DNA of 40,999 nt from the NCBI GenBank assembly GCA_026393835.1, contig JAPKZK010000133.1, forward strand, positions 1 through 40,999. Direction: 5' to 3'. The stretch comes from Candidatus Aminicenantota bacterium. Lineage in GTDB: Bacteria; Acidobacteriota; Aminicenantia; UBA2199. This document shows, piece after piece, positions 24,901-34,524 of the stretch. The notes under the pieces were generated by a model that saw nothing but the letters and a program-made list of their open reading frames with translations, did no database searches and was not told where the DNA came from. The translations under genes and the position numbers were made by a program. Position 1 is the stretch's first letter. Each line of letters starts with the position of its first letter.

Positions 24901-25034
24901 CGCGAAACACGCGAAAGACGCGAAAAGTGAAAGTCTACGAATTTCACTGATTGACACAGATTGCTTTTTCCGCTCTTCCGCTCTTCTGCGCTTCCTGTTT
25001 TTTCTTCATCATTCATCATTCATCATTCATCATT
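24901..25034. repeat. Right composite flank: CGCGAAA(C/G)A repeats plus (CATCATT)x4
   Basis: Three 9-bp units CGCGAAACA, CGCGAAAGA, CGCGAAAAG (24901-24927) are followed at 25007-25034 by four perfect CATCATT units. This mirrors the left flank at 22927-23023 in the same orientation. The remainder of 24885-25218 shows a TATAAT at about 25121 without a good -35 box and nothing else. Confidence 0.8.
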
Positions 25035-25218
25035 CAAAATTCCATTTCCCCCTCCGTGTTCGTCCGCGGCCAGGAGTTTTAGTTTCATAATAGACATTAA
25101 AACCTTATCTCAATTTTAAACGTATAATCCTATTTAAAAAAAGAACTTAGTGTGGTATATACTGTACTTACATTATGTATTACGCATTTTGTATATCCCA
25201 CGAAAAAGGAGTATGCAT

Positions 25219-26520
25219 ATGAACATGAACAAAGTATTCAAGATCATTGCATTTGTAATCATGATCGCGGCCCTTGCCTGGGGCGGCTACAAACTATTCT
25301 TCCAGGAAGAAAAAAAAGAAGCCACCGAAATCATTAAAGCCGATGAGAATAAAGATGCCAAAGAAGGTGAAAACAAGGAAGGCGAAGGCGAAAGCAAGGA
25401 AACGGCCCTACCGGTTGCCGTATTAAGAATCAAAAGGGGCGACATGCCCATGAGACTTCCCATTTCAGCCACCGCCGATGTGTGGGAGAAAGCAACCCTG
25501 AAAGCCGAAGTGGACGGCACCGTGGAAGAAATCCGTTACCCCATCGGCGCCCTGGTCCGGAAAGATACCGAACTGGTAAAACTGGACGATTCGGAAATCC
25601 AACTGCAAGTGGATAGGGCCGATGCCGACCGCCTGCAGGCTTTATCGAAATACCTGGTGGCTGAAAACACCGATTTGCAAAAAAACGTAATTTTGTCCAA
25701 CGAAGATAAAGCAAAACTGGATCAGTTGAAAGAAAAATACCTCGCAGCCGTGAAAAACTATGAAAAAGGGAAAATCTCGGAAAAACAATTGGATGAAATC
25801 AATGATCAATACGAACAGGCCATGGTCTATGCCGGCGTTTTAAGAGAAGAAATACGAAAAGCCCAGGAAGGGTTCTCCGACGCCAATATCCGCTTAAAAC
25901 AGGCCAAACTGGATCTAAAACGGACCTCCATCAAGAGCCCTTTCCAGGGAACCATCGCCGATATCGTCATCAGCAAAGGCGCTAAAGTAACCCGCGGCCT
26001 GGACCTGTTAAAAATCGTCAATCTCCGGACCCTCTACTTGAAAGGTTTCGCCCTGGAATCCGAAGTGGCTCACTTAAAAAAAGGAACCGCCGTCAGGGTT
26101 AAATTCGACTCCTTCCCGGACCAATATTATTATGGCCAAATTCAATCCATCAGCCCGGAAATCGACCCCCAGAATAAAACCATCTCTATCTACGTCGACC
26201 TGGAAAATACAAACAATTCGGTACTGCCCGGCATGCATGCGGCCATCGATGTGGAATACAAAATATACAAAGATGTCCTCCGGGTCCCCAGGAACGCCAT
26301 CATCGTCCGACAGCGTCCGCTGATTTTTATCGTAAACGAAAAAGATAACATGGCCATGTGGGAATATGTCGAATTGGGCGAAAAAAACGACGAAGACCAG
26401 GTCATTGAAAAGGGATTGAATAACGGCGTAAAAGAAGGAGACCTGGTGGTTATCTCCGGCCACCTCACCCTGGCCCATCAATCCAAAGTAAAAATACTCG
26501 AAATCATCGATCAAAAATAA
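25219..26520 (+). CDS. RND efflux periplasmic adaptor (membrane fusion protein)
   Basis: A 433-residue HlyD/AcrA-type adaptor. ATG 25219 is chosen because AAAGGAG ends seven bases before it; longer frames lack a start signal. An uncleaved N-terminal anchor (VFKIIAFVIMIAALAWGGY) is followed by a Glu/Lys-rich linker, then the first half of the lipoyl-like domain (ATADVWEKATLKAEVDGTV), a helical hairpin (about residues 125-240), the second lipoyl half (TSIKSPFQGTIADIVISKGA), and beta-barrel and membrane-proximal domains (LPGMHAAIDVEY, VPRNAIIVRQ). It should bridge the two RND pumps encoded next to an outer membrane channel. No TolC-like gene is in the window. First gene of a four-gene operon. 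Confidence 0.9.
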   Translation: MNMNKVFKIIAFVIMIAALAWGGYKLFFQEEKKEATEIIKADENKDAKEGENKEGEGESKETALPVAVLRIKRGDMPMRLPISATADVWEKATLKAEVDGTVEEIRYPIGALVRKDTELVKLDDSEIQLQVDRADADRLQALSKYLVAENTDLQKNVILSNEDKAKLDQLKEKYLAAVKNYEKGKISEKQLDEINDQYEQAMVYAGVLREEIRKAQEGFSDANIRLKQAKLDLKRTSIKSPFQGTIADIVISKGAKVTRGLDLLKIVNLRTLYLKGFALESEVAHLKKGTAVRVKFDSFPDQYYYGQIQSISPEIDPQNKTISIYVDLENTNNSVLPGMHAAIDVEYKIYKDVLRVPRNAIIVRQRPLIFIVNEKDNMAMWEYVELGEKNDEDQVIEKGLNNGVKEGDLVVISGHLTLAHQSKVKILEIIDQK

Positions 26521-26537
26521 ACAAGCAGGAAAAAACG

Positions 26538-29500
26538 ATGAGCATCATTAATCAATCCGTCAAACGACCGGTGGGAACCATCATGGTTTACTTCGGCGTG
26601 GTATTATTGGGCATCATTTCGCTGACAAAACTCTCCATTAATTTGCTGCCGGATTTGAGTTTCCCGAAAATAACAGTCCTGAGCCATTATCCCGGTTCCG
26701 GGCCGGAAGAGATCGAGAAAGCCATTACTTCCCAATTGGAAGGGCCGCTGTCAGCCATTTCCGGCATTAAAAAAATCAACTCCATTTCCCAGGAAGGCGT
26801 TTCCATCGTCACCCTGGAGTTTCACTGGGGCACGGATATGGACTTTGCCTTGCTCCATACCAAGGAAAAAACCGAAGAGGTGCGGAGCCGGCTGCCCGAA
26901 GACTGTGAACCCCCCATCATCATGGAAATGGACCCCTCGGCCTCCCCATTTATGATCGCCATTCTCAGCAGCGATACCGTGGGCCTGAAAGAGCGGAAAG
27001 AGACGGCCGAATTCATTATCAAACCGAGGCTGGAACAACTGGAAGGCATCTCGTCGGTGGAAATCAGGGGCGGCGATATCGAAGAGATATCCGTGGAAAT
27101 CGACCCGGAAAAGATAAAGAACCTGGGCATCGGTTTATCGGAGGTTAGCAGCGCCATTTCAATGAATAATTACGCCCCCACCGGCGGTACGGTGAAAAAA
27201 GATAAATTCAGGTATACCTTAAAAATCGAAGGGGAACTGAAGCGGCCGGAAGAGATCGAAAAAATCCTGGTGCGCAGCCTCACCGGGCGAAATATTACCA
27301 TCGGCGATATCGGTCACGCCTTTTATAAAAACAAAATAAAAGACGGCGATATCCGCTTTAATGCCAATCCCGCCATATCGCTGCTGGTCTACAGGGAATC
27401 CGGGGGAAATATCGTTAACGCCACCAAAGAAGCCGAAAAAGCCATTGCCGCCCTGGAAAAAGAATTGACCGGCATCCATTTCGCCATTATCTCAAAAGAA
27501 GCGCAGTTGATCGTCGCTTCCATCGACTCCCTGACTTCCTCCCTGATCGAGGGCGCTTTGCTGGCTTTTCTTATCCTGCTGCTCTTTTTACAGAATTACA
27601 AGGACCCCATCCTGGTATCATGGGTTATTCCCATCTCCATTATCGCCACATTTGCCTTGATGCTTCCCTTCGATGTCCAGATCAACATCATGTCCCTGGG
27701 CGGCCTGGTGCTGGGGGTCGGTATGTTCGTGGATAATAATATCATCGTACTGGAAGCCGTTTCCCGTTTCAAGAAAACCGAAGAAAGCCTGGCCGCGGCC
27801 GTCATCAAGGGAACCAAAGAGGTCAGCGTCCCCATTATCGGTTCCACCCTCACCACCGTCGCCATATTCCTGCCGGTGATATATCTCTACGGCGTCACGG
27901 GAAGATTGTTCAGGGACCAGGCCTTAAGCGTCACCTTTTCACTCCTGGCCTCCATGGTGGTGGCCCTCACCCTGCTGCCGGCCCTCGCCGCCGTAGAAAA
28001 AGGTTCCAGGTTCCACTTTACCGATGATGGCCTCTCCCCCCAGGACCCAGGCCAGAAAAAGAAATGGTTCCATTTTCTCAATTCGCCATTGAAGGGATTA
28101 AATTTCATTCTCATGATCCCCTTCAGGATTTTGGGCTACATCCTCTATTTTATTATGGGGGCCCTTTACATTTTCTTTAAATATGCGTTTAAATACCTGG
28201 GCGCCGCATTAAGTGTTATTCTACAGCCGATTTTTAAAGGTTTCAACCGGACCTATGCCGTGCTGGATGACTACCGCCACCGGCTGTTGGAACACATGTT
28301 AAACCGGCGAAGCATTGCCGCTGTTGTTTCCATCGTCATGCTGACGGCCATGGTAGGCGGTTTCATGCTGCTGGATAAGGAACTGCTGCCCATACCCGAC
28401 AGCGCCAAATTCGAGATTAAAGCCAATACTATACCCTTTTATGGATTTGAAGAGACCAACCGCATCGCCGCCGAGATCGAGACCAAACTCATGGCCCTTA
28501 AAGGCGTGGAGTCGGTGTTTACCGAATCCGGCGCCGTTTCCAAGGAGGCCGGCAGAAGCGAAGATATCTCGGTGAACTCCATCCATTATATCGTCAATTG
28601 CCAATCCCCGGATGGTCGACCCGGGGTAATGGCCGGCGCCCGTGAGATATTAAATAAAACCGAACTGCTGGATTTCTCCCTTCTCCAGGAGCAAAACACC
28701 CTGTCCCAGTACCTGTCCACCGGCGGCGACAATTTCCAGCTCAAAGTCTTTTACGACGATATCGAACGGGGTAAAGAAGCGGTCAAACGGGTGCTGGGTC
28801 AAATAAAAAACATCGAAGGATTACATGACCTCAAAACCACCACCAGCGAAGGGAAACCCAGCTATGCCATTACCTTTAACAAAGAGTTATTGGATGAATT
28901 GAACATTTCCAAGGAGTATGTCGCCAATTTCATCAACCAGGCGGTGCGGGGAGAGAAAGCCGGTGAAATCAAGCTGGTGCAAAAAAACTACGATATCTAT
29001 GTCCGGGTGCCGGTGGACGGTATCATGGCCATGAACCGGTTGATGTCCCTGCCCTTGCCCGTCAACAACCAGACCTATTACCTGAAAGACCTGATCGATA
29101 TCGAGACCCGGCCCTCCATCAAACGCATCGAAAAAGAACGGCAGAATATGTTTTTCCTGGTTTCCGCGGACGCCCCCAAAGAAAAGCTGGATAAGATTAT
29201 CGGTAAGGCCGAAAAAGAGCTGGAAAAGATCGACTTACCCGTCAATACCCGGGTGGTGATTTCGGGCGAGGAAGAAGAGAGACGAAAAGCCTTCGATTCT
29301 TTGACCCAGGCCATATGGTTGGCCATTCTCCTGATGTTCATGATCCAGGCCGCCGAATTCGAAAGTGTTCTCCAGCCCCTTGTTATTATGCTTACCGTGC
29401 CCATGGGATTGCTGGGCGGCATCCTGATGCTGTTGATTACCGGGAATTCATTAAACATCATTTCCGGCATCGGGTTCATGGTGACCGTGGGCTTCGTGGA

Positions 29501-29816
29501 TAACGCGGCCATTGTCGAAATAGAATATTTCAACCAATTACGGCACGGGGGAATGAAACTGCGGGAAGCGGTGCTGACCGGGGCCCGGGTCCGGCTGCGG
29601 CCCATTTTGATGACCGCCCTGACCGCCATCGTGGGCGTTATTCCCATGGCCACGGCCAGCGAGCTGGGTTCGGAACTCCAGCGTCCCCTGGCGCTGGTGC
29701 TGGTGGGCGGCCCCTTACTGGCCACGATCCTTACCCTCTTCCTGATACCGGTCTTTTATGAAATGGTGGAAGGTTACCTGGAAAAACGTAAGGAAAGAAA
29801 ACCGGTAAAAGGATAA
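26538..29816 (+). CDS. RND efflux permease, first of a pair
   Basis: A 1092-residue AcrB/HAE1-type proton-driven transporter with 12 expected membrane helices and two large periplasmic loops. It opens typically (VKRPVGTIMVYFGVVLLGI, then INLLPDLSFPKITV). The proton-relay region in helix 4 is GVGMFVDNNIIVLEA, with a single Asp followed by Asn, as in one subunit of several heteromeric RND pumps. The second half has GFMVTVGFVDNAAIVEIEYF. An inserted hydrophobic stretch (about residues 525-565: FILMIPFRILGYILYFIMGA and following) extends the central cytoplasmic region. It is 17 nt after the adaptor gene and 5 nt before a second RND gene, so the two probably assemble together. Substrate unknown. 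Confidence 0.92.
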   Translation: MSIINQSVKRPVGTIMVYFGVVLLGIISLTKLSINLLPDLSFPKITVLSHYPGSGPEEIEKAITSQLEGPLSAISGIKKINSISQEGVSIVTLEFHWGTDMDFALLHTKEKTEEVRSRLPEDCEPPIIMEMDPSASPFMIAILSSDTVGLKERKETAEFIIKPRLEQLEGISSVEIRGGDIEEISVEIDPEKIKNLGIGLSEVSSAISMNNYAPTGGTVKKDKFRYTLKIEGELKRPEEIEKILVRSLTGRNITIGDIGHAFYKNKIKDGDIRFNANPAISLLVYRESGGNIVNATKEAEKAIAALEKELTGIHFAIISKEAQLIVASIDSLTSSLIEGALLAFLILLLFLQNYKDPILVSWVIPISIIATFALMLPFDVQINIMSLGGLVLGVGMFVDNNIIVLEAVSRFKKTEESLAAAVIKGTKEVSVPIIGSTLTTVAIFLPVIYLYGVTGRLFRDQALSVTFSLLASMVVALTLLPALAAVEKGSRFHFTDDGLSPQDPGQKKKWFHFLNSPLKGLNFILMIPFRILGYILYFIMGALYIFFKYAFKYLGAALSVILQPIFKGFNRTYAVLDDYRHRLLEHMLNRRSIAAVVSIVMLTAMVGGFMLLDKELLPIPDSAKFEIKANTIPFYGFEETNRIAAEIETKLMALKGVESVFTESGAVSKEAGRSEDISVNSIHYIVNCQSPDGRPGVMAGAREILNKTELLDFSLLQEQNTLSQYLSTGGDNFQLKVFYDDIERGKEAVKRVLGQIKNIEGLHDLKTTTSEGKPSYAITFNKELLDELNISKEYVANFINQAVRGEKAGEIKLVQKNYDIYVRVPVDGIMAMNRLMSLPLPVNNQTYYLKDLIDIETRPSIKRIEKERQNMFFLVSADAPKEKLDKIIGKAEKELEKIDLPVNTRVVISGEEEERRKAFDSLTQAIWLAILLMFMIQAAEFESVLQPLVIMLTVPMGLLGGILMLLITGNSLNIISGIGFMVTVGFVDNAAIVEIEYFNQLRHGGMKLREAVLTGARVRLRPILMTALTAIVGVIPMATASELGSELQRPLALVLVGGPLLATILTLFLIPVFYEMVEGYLEKRKERKPVKG

Positions 29817-29821
29817 AAACC

Positions 29822-32800
29822 ATGGAAAAAATAATCGATCGCCCGGTGCTGGCGCTGGTATTTTTCGCCATTATCATTCTCCTGGGCATATACTCATATA
29901 ACCATATGACCATCGGCCTGGTGCCGGACCCGGAGCAGAATCTGCCCTCCGTAACGATCCAGTACAACTGGCCCGGGGTTTCGCCGGACATTATCCTCCA
30001 GAAAGTATTAATCCCGGCGGAAACTGAAATAATGAGAGTAAAAGGCGTAGAAACGATCAAAAGCCGCGCCCTCAGCGCCTCCGGTGAGATCCGGGTGGAG
30101 TTCGGCCGAAATATCAAATTGAATTTTGCCCACCTGGTGCTGCGGGAAAGACTGAACCGGCTGCAGAGGGACCTACCCAGGGCTGTTCAACTGGTGGGTA
30201 TTTTCGAGGTAGTGCCGGAGGACTTCCAACAGCGCCCCCTCATGGGCGTGGGCTTATACGGGGAAAATTACTCCATCTACCAACTGCGAAAAATAGCGGA
30301 ACAGGATATCCAACCCCTGCTGAGTTCTATCCCCGGGGTAGAATCCGCCAATCTATACGGCGGCGTTGAACCTGAAATCAAAATTCTTACCAATGTTTCG
30401 AAATTGGAAAGATTCGGGTTGACCATCGGGCATATCCTGGCGCAAATCGGCCGGCATTTCTATTCAAAACAATCTCTCTCATTTAAAAAGGATTCCGTTG
30501 AAATCAATCTCTCGCTGTCTGAATCCCCTAAAAAAATCACTGACCTGCAAAATATCTTTATAAAAAAAATGGGCAGCAAGCCACTCTTGTTGAAAGATGT
30601 GGCGGAGGTCTATCTGGGCTATGGGGAACTCAGGCTTGAGAGAAGGTACCAGGGGAAACCTTACCTGGTGTTCGACATTCGCAAGGATCGCAGTTACAGT
30701 CACCTGGAGGTGACCCAGAGGGTCAGGGACAAACTCCGGGAAATAGCTAATAAATATAAGGGGCAAATTTCCTTTATCGTCCAGAGCGATGAAAGCAAAG
30801 ATTTAAAAAACGAGCTGCTGCACCTGGGGAAGATTGCCATTTTAACACTGGTGATTATCTTCGTTATTTTGCAGGTGGTGGTCAGGGACTTGAAAGCGGC
30901 CCTGCTGATATTTTCATCCGTTTTCTTTTCCGTATTTGCCGCGCTGACAGCCATTTATCTCATGAAGATCGATTTGAATTTACTGACCCTGTCCGGGTTT
31001 GCCCTGGGGTTCGGATTATTCGTAGACAACGCCGTGGTGGTATTCGACAGTATCTTAAGACACCGCGAAAAAGGGTTCGACCGGAGAACCGCCGCCGTCC
31101 AGGGAGCGAAAACCGTTTTCATCGCGGTGCTGGCCTCCACGTTTACCAACATTATCGTCTTTTTCACCTTTGCCCTATTTTTCAAAGACCGCTTAAAAAT
31201 GTATTACCTGCCCCTGGCCTATGTGATGACCCTTGCCCTCCTGGCCTCCATCGTTGTCTCATTTGTGCTGATCCCTTCCCTGGCCGCCAGGATGGACCTG
31301 AAGTTAAGACGGCAGCCCAAAGAGACGCTTTTCAAAAAAGGAAAATTTTTCCCCTTCATCATAAAATACCCGCTTATTGTCATTATTCCCATCATCATGT
31401 TGTTTATCCTTTCGGGGAGGATATTCCTGAAAGAAGTGACTTTCGGGCAGTTTTTTTCCTGGTACTCCAAGGAGCAAGTGGTCGTAGGACTCCGATTTCC
31501 CAGCGGCGCCGAATTCGAGAATGTGCAGGAATCCATCGACAAATTTGAAAAGGTAGCGTTGGAAAAGCCCTATCAAAAGGAAGTCAATACGCAGATATCC
31601 TCTTCCAATGCTTACATGATCGTCAGCTTTCCCCCTGAGATTGAGAATTCCTCCTATCCCCTTCAATTAAAACAGGAACTGGTGGGGATTGCCACCAACC
31701 TGGCCGGCATCGGGGTTTACGTGTCCGGCTTCGACCAGGAACCTTATTATTACAACCCGGATACCGGTTCCAATTTGCCCTACAATATCCATATCAAGGG
31801 CTATAATTTCGAGAAATTGATGAAAATAGCCAATGATCTCAGGGATAATCTCCTGACCCACCGCCGGATCAAGGATTGCGAGATCCAGACCGACAAGGAT
31901 TTCTGGTGGGGGGGTAGGGAAAAGTATTTTTCCCTGAAGCTGGACAGGAATAAATTAGATTATTACCGTCTGCCGCCGTCCTATTTGCTGGCGTTGATTG
32001 CCGCCAACCTCAGAGAAAGCACCAATGCGCAGCGGATTAAATTCGAAGATAAGGAGCTTGCCATCGAAATCAAGACGCCGGATGCGAAGAACCTGGAAAT
32101 CGACGACCTACTGAATATGGAACTTAACTATGGAACAATCCCTTTCCGGCTGAAAGATGTGGCGGATATCGAATTTACCATCCAGAAAGGGGGCATCACC
32201 CGGGAAAAGCAGGAATATTGGGCCATGGTCCAGTGGGATTACCTGGGGTCGGCCAAATCCGGCGACCGGTTCCATAAAACCCTTTACGAAAACCTCCAGT
32301 TGCCGGTGGGATTCAGCAAAAGCCTGGATGAACGTCGTTGGCGGCTCTCGGAAGAGGAAGAATACCAGTTATGGTGGGCCATCGGCATTTCCTTTCTCTT
32401 GATTTACCTGGTGCTGGGAATCCTCTATGAGGACTTCTTTCAACCGTTGTTAATCATGCTGACCATCCCGCTGTCATTGATCGGGGTTTTTCTTGCTTTC
32501 TGGCTGCTGGATTTTTCTTTCGACGCCTCCGGCTATATCGGGGTGATTTTGATGATGGGCATCGTGGTTAATAACGCCATTCTATTGATCGATAATATCA
32601 ATCGCCACATTGCAAAAACCTCAAGGATCATCGAATCCATTGTCATTGGAACCAAAGAACGGATACGGCCGATTATCATGACCACGTTAACCGCGGTGCT
32701 GGGTATGGTACCGTTGGTGGTTCTTCGCGACAGCGGTTCCAAAGGGGATATCTGGACCAACCTGGCGGTCTGTACCATTGGGGGGTTAACCACTTCCACC

Positions 32801-32905
32801 TTGTTGATTTTATTCGTAATGCCCATTTGTTACTACCTTTTCTACAAACTGCATAAGTTCATTACCAACCCCGATGTCCAAACACCCCTTGAGCAACTGC
32901 CATGA
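29822..32905 (+). CDS. RND efflux permease, second of a pair
   Basis: A 1027-residue AcrB-superfamily permease that differs clearly from its neighbour. Opening: IIDRPVLALVFFAIIILLGIYSY, then LVPDPEQNLPSVTIQYNWPG. The helix-4 relay is LGFGLFVDNAVVVFDSI and the C-terminal half has MMGIVVNNAILLIDNIN. Two unequal RND genes behind one adaptor is the arrangement of MdtB/MdtC-type heteromeric pumps. The start at 29822 is 5 nt after the previous stop, with weak GGATAAA as its only Shine-Dalgarno candidate, suggesting coupling. The end overlaps the MFS gene by 4 nt (ATGA). Confidence 0.92.
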   Translation: MEKIIDRPVLALVFFAIIILLGIYSYNHMTIGLVPDPEQNLPSVTIQYNWPGVSPDIILQKVLIPAETEIMRVKGVETIKSRALSASGEIRVEFGRNIKLNFAHLVLRERLNRLQRDLPRAVQLVGIFEVVPEDFQQRPLMGVGLYGENYSIYQLRKIAEQDIQPLLSSIPGVESANLYGGVEPEIKILTNVSKLERFGLTIGHILAQIGRHFYSKQSLSFKKDSVEINLSLSESPKKITDLQNIFIKKMGSKPLLLKDVAEVYLGYGELRLERRYQGKPYLVFDIRKDRSYSHLEVTQRVRDKLREIANKYKGQISFIVQSDESKDLKNELLHLGKIAILTLVIIFVILQVVVRDLKAALLIFSSVFFSVFAALTAIYLMKIDLNLLTLSGFALGFGLFVDNAVVVFDSILRHREKGFDRRTAAVQGAKTVFIAVLASTFTNIIVFFTFALFFKDRLKMYYLPLAYVMTLALLASIVVSFVLIPSLAARMDLKLRRQPKETLFKKGKFFPFIIKYPLIVIIPIIMLFILSGRIFLKEVTFGQFFSWYSKEQVVVGLRFPSGAEFENVQESIDKFEKVALEKPYQKEVNTQISSSNAYMIVSFPPEIENSSYPLQLKQELVGIATNLAGIGVYVSGFDQEPYYYNPDTGSNLPYNIHIKGYNFEKLMKIANDLRDNLLTHRRIKDCEIQTDKDFWWGGREKYFSLKLDRNKLDYYRLPPSYLLALIAANLRESTNAQRIKFEDKELAIEIKTPDAKNLEIDDLLNMELNYGTIPFRLKDVADIEFTIQKGGITREKQEYWAMVQWDYLGSAKSGDRFHKTLYENLQLPVGFSKSLDERRWRLSEEEEYQLWWAIGISFLLIYLVLGILYEDFFQPLLIMLTIPLSLIGVFLAFWLLDFSFDASGYIGVILMMGIVVNNAILLIDNINRHIAKTSRIIESIVIGTKERIRPIIMTTLTAVLGMVPLVVLRDSGSKGDIWTNLAVCTIGGLTTSTLLILFVMPICYYLFYKLHKFITNPDVQTPLEQLP

Positions 32906-34128
32906 AAATAGCTTTTTTCTTCTCTTCTATCTTTTCCTTATACCGCTCGGCCTACTCGGGTCTACCCAAAGAGGCCTGGATGCTCTCGGTGGTGGAATTT
33001 GTCAACCGCAGCGGTACCATGGTTTTTTTCTATATGACGCTCTACCTGACCCAGACCTTCGCTTATACCCCGACCCAGGCCGGCCAGGTAATCAGCGCTT
33101 ACGGTATCGGTGCGCTGGCGGGTTCCTATGCCGGGGGGAAATTAACCGACGTCATGGGGGCCTACAATGTGCAAAAGTTCAGCCTGGCGATTACGGGTCT
33201 TACGTTTTTCCTGTTGGGGCAACTCAGGTCTTACTGGTTGATTACGGCGGCCATGTTTTTCCTGGGGGTTTGTTCCGAAGCCCTGCAGCCGGCCAATGCC
33301 ACGGCCATGTCGCAGGTATGCCCCCCGGAGCTGAGAACCAAAGGATTTGCCCTGAACCGGCTGGCGATTAACCTGGGGGTCACCATCGGGCCGGTGGTGG
33401 GCGGTTACCTGGCGCTCGTCGATTACGGGCTGCTTTTCTGGATCGACGGGCTCACCTGCCTGTTGGCGGCGGGTGTATTTATGCTATTTTTCAAAACCGC
33501 CCGACCGGCGCAGGACTTCCATGCCGGTTCCCCTGTGAACACCCCAGCCCAATCCGTGTGGCGAGATGTCTACTTCTTGAAAATACTGGCATTTGTCTTT
33601 TTTCTCGGGGTGATTTTCGTGCAGTTGTTCAATACTTTTCCCCTGTTTTTCCGAACCGTTTACGGTTTAAAAGAGAACCGCATCGGGCTGCTGATTGCCG
33701 TTAATACCGTGATGATCGTGTTATTTGAAATGCTGCTGATGGATGCGTTAAAAAAGCGTCCGGTAGGAAAAGTGATTGCTTTGGGCGCATTATTACTGGG
33801 CGGTGGGTTTGCCCTGATGCCGCTGGGGAGAACGTTTTTATTCGGTTGTTTTACCGTGGCGGTATGGACCATGGGTGAGATGTTGGCGCTGCCTTCCCTG
33901 ACGGCATTGATCGCCAATCATTCGGATGATGCGGTGCGGGGAAAATACATGGGCTTATTCAGTTTTGCTTTTGCGCTGTCCATGGTAGTGGGGCCCCTAT
34001 TGGGCGCTAAGATTTACGATTCCCTCGGACCCAGTATCCTGTGGTTCGGCTGCGGCGTGGCCGGCATCATCCTCTGGTGGGGTTTCCCTTCCCTGGAAAA
34101 GGTGAAAGCGAAAAGCGCAATTCGGTAG
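32902..34128 (+). CDS. MFS transporter (DHA1-like)
   Basis: A 408-residue major facilitator protein with about 12 membrane helices. The loop 2-3 region reads GALAGSYAGGKLTDVMG (G-x-x-x-D-x-x-G signature), and motif C-like LAINLGVTIGPVVGGYLAL lies in helix 5. Substrates of this branch are usually drugs or small metabolites; no specific prediction is possible. The ATG overlaps the stop of the second RND gene (ATGA), placing it in the efflux operon. Adaptor-RND-RND-MFS is the order seen in E. coli mdtABCD, although MdtD is a 14-helix type. A strong terminator begins 4 nt before its stop codon ends. Confidence 0.9.
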   Translation: MKIAFFFSSIFSLYRSAYSGLPKEAWMLSVVEFVNRSGTMVFFYMTLYLTQTFAYTPTQAGQVISAYGIGALAGSYAGGKLTDVMGAYNVQKFSLAITGLTFFLLGQLRSYWLITAAMFFLGVCSEALQPANATAMSQVCPPELRTKGFALNRLAINLGVTIGPVVGGYLALVDYGLLFWIDGLTCLLAAGVFMLFFKTARPAQDFHAGSPVNTPAQSVWRDVYFLKILAFVFFLGVIFVQLFNTFPLFFRTVYGLKENRIGLLIAVNTVMIVLFEMLLMDALKKRPVGKVIALGALLLGGGFALMPLGRTFLFGCFTVAVWTMGEMLALPSLTALIANHSDDAVRGKYMGLFSFAFALSMVVGPLLGAKIYDSLGPSILWFGCGVAGIILWWGFPSLEKVKAKSAIR

Positions 34129-34153
34129 GGAACAGGCGCTGCCTGTTCCCTAC
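34125..34153. terminator. Strong bidirectional hairpin terminator
   Basis: GTAGGGAACAGGC (34125-34137), loop GCT, GCCTGTTCCCTAC (34141-34153): a perfect 13-bp stem. It includes the stop codons of both the MFS gene (plus strand) and the PilZ gene (minus strand), which end face to face. Confidence 0.75.
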
Positions 34154-34488
34154 AAATGATTCGTTGGATCGGCTTTGCGTTTGAAATACTCCACGAAATC
34201 CTGGTATTCCGGCGGCGCATCCGTGATGCGGATGCCTATTTCATCGTCGATATTATGCTCGTTACTGGGGGACGCCCGACACCAGATGACCTCGCCTTTT
34301 ATCTTGAGAATATCCCCCGGCACTGCCAGGGATAAAACAATCTCCGCATTCACGGGAATTTTTTTATCCACACCGACACAGATTCCATCCCTGGATATAT
34401 TGTCAGTCATTCCAAGACCTTCGAAACCATCTTCACTAAGGCTAACAATCAAATTCTTTTTTATACGCGGTTCTTTCCTCTCAATCAT
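34150..34488 (-). CDS. PilZ-domain protein (c-di-GMP receptor candidate)
   Basis: A 112-residue single PilZ domain. The c-di-GMP-binding pattern is visible as RKEPR near the N-terminus (R-x-x-x-R type) and NISRDGICV (D/N-x-S-x-x-G). The strand EIVLSLAVPGDILKIKGEVIWC and the end IGIRITDAPPEYQDFVEYF are typical. Stand-alone PilZ proteins bind c-di-GMP and act on partner proteins in motility or surface behaviour. GAGG lies seven bases before the ATG. The neighbours give no hint of the partner. Confidence 0.88.
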   Translation of the reverse strand: MIERKEPRIKKNLIVSLSEDGFEGLGMTDNISRDGICVGVDKKIPVNAEIVLSLAVPGDILKIKGEVIWCRASPSNEHNIDDEIGIRITDAPPEYQDFVEYFKRKADPTNHL

Positions 34489-34524
34489 GGTTTAACCTCG
34501 CATTATTATAATATATCTTTTCTC

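Noticed and set aside
26132..26323. Extra open frames overlapping the efflux genes
   Set aside because: They are in alternative frames of highly conserved transport genes and have no independent support.
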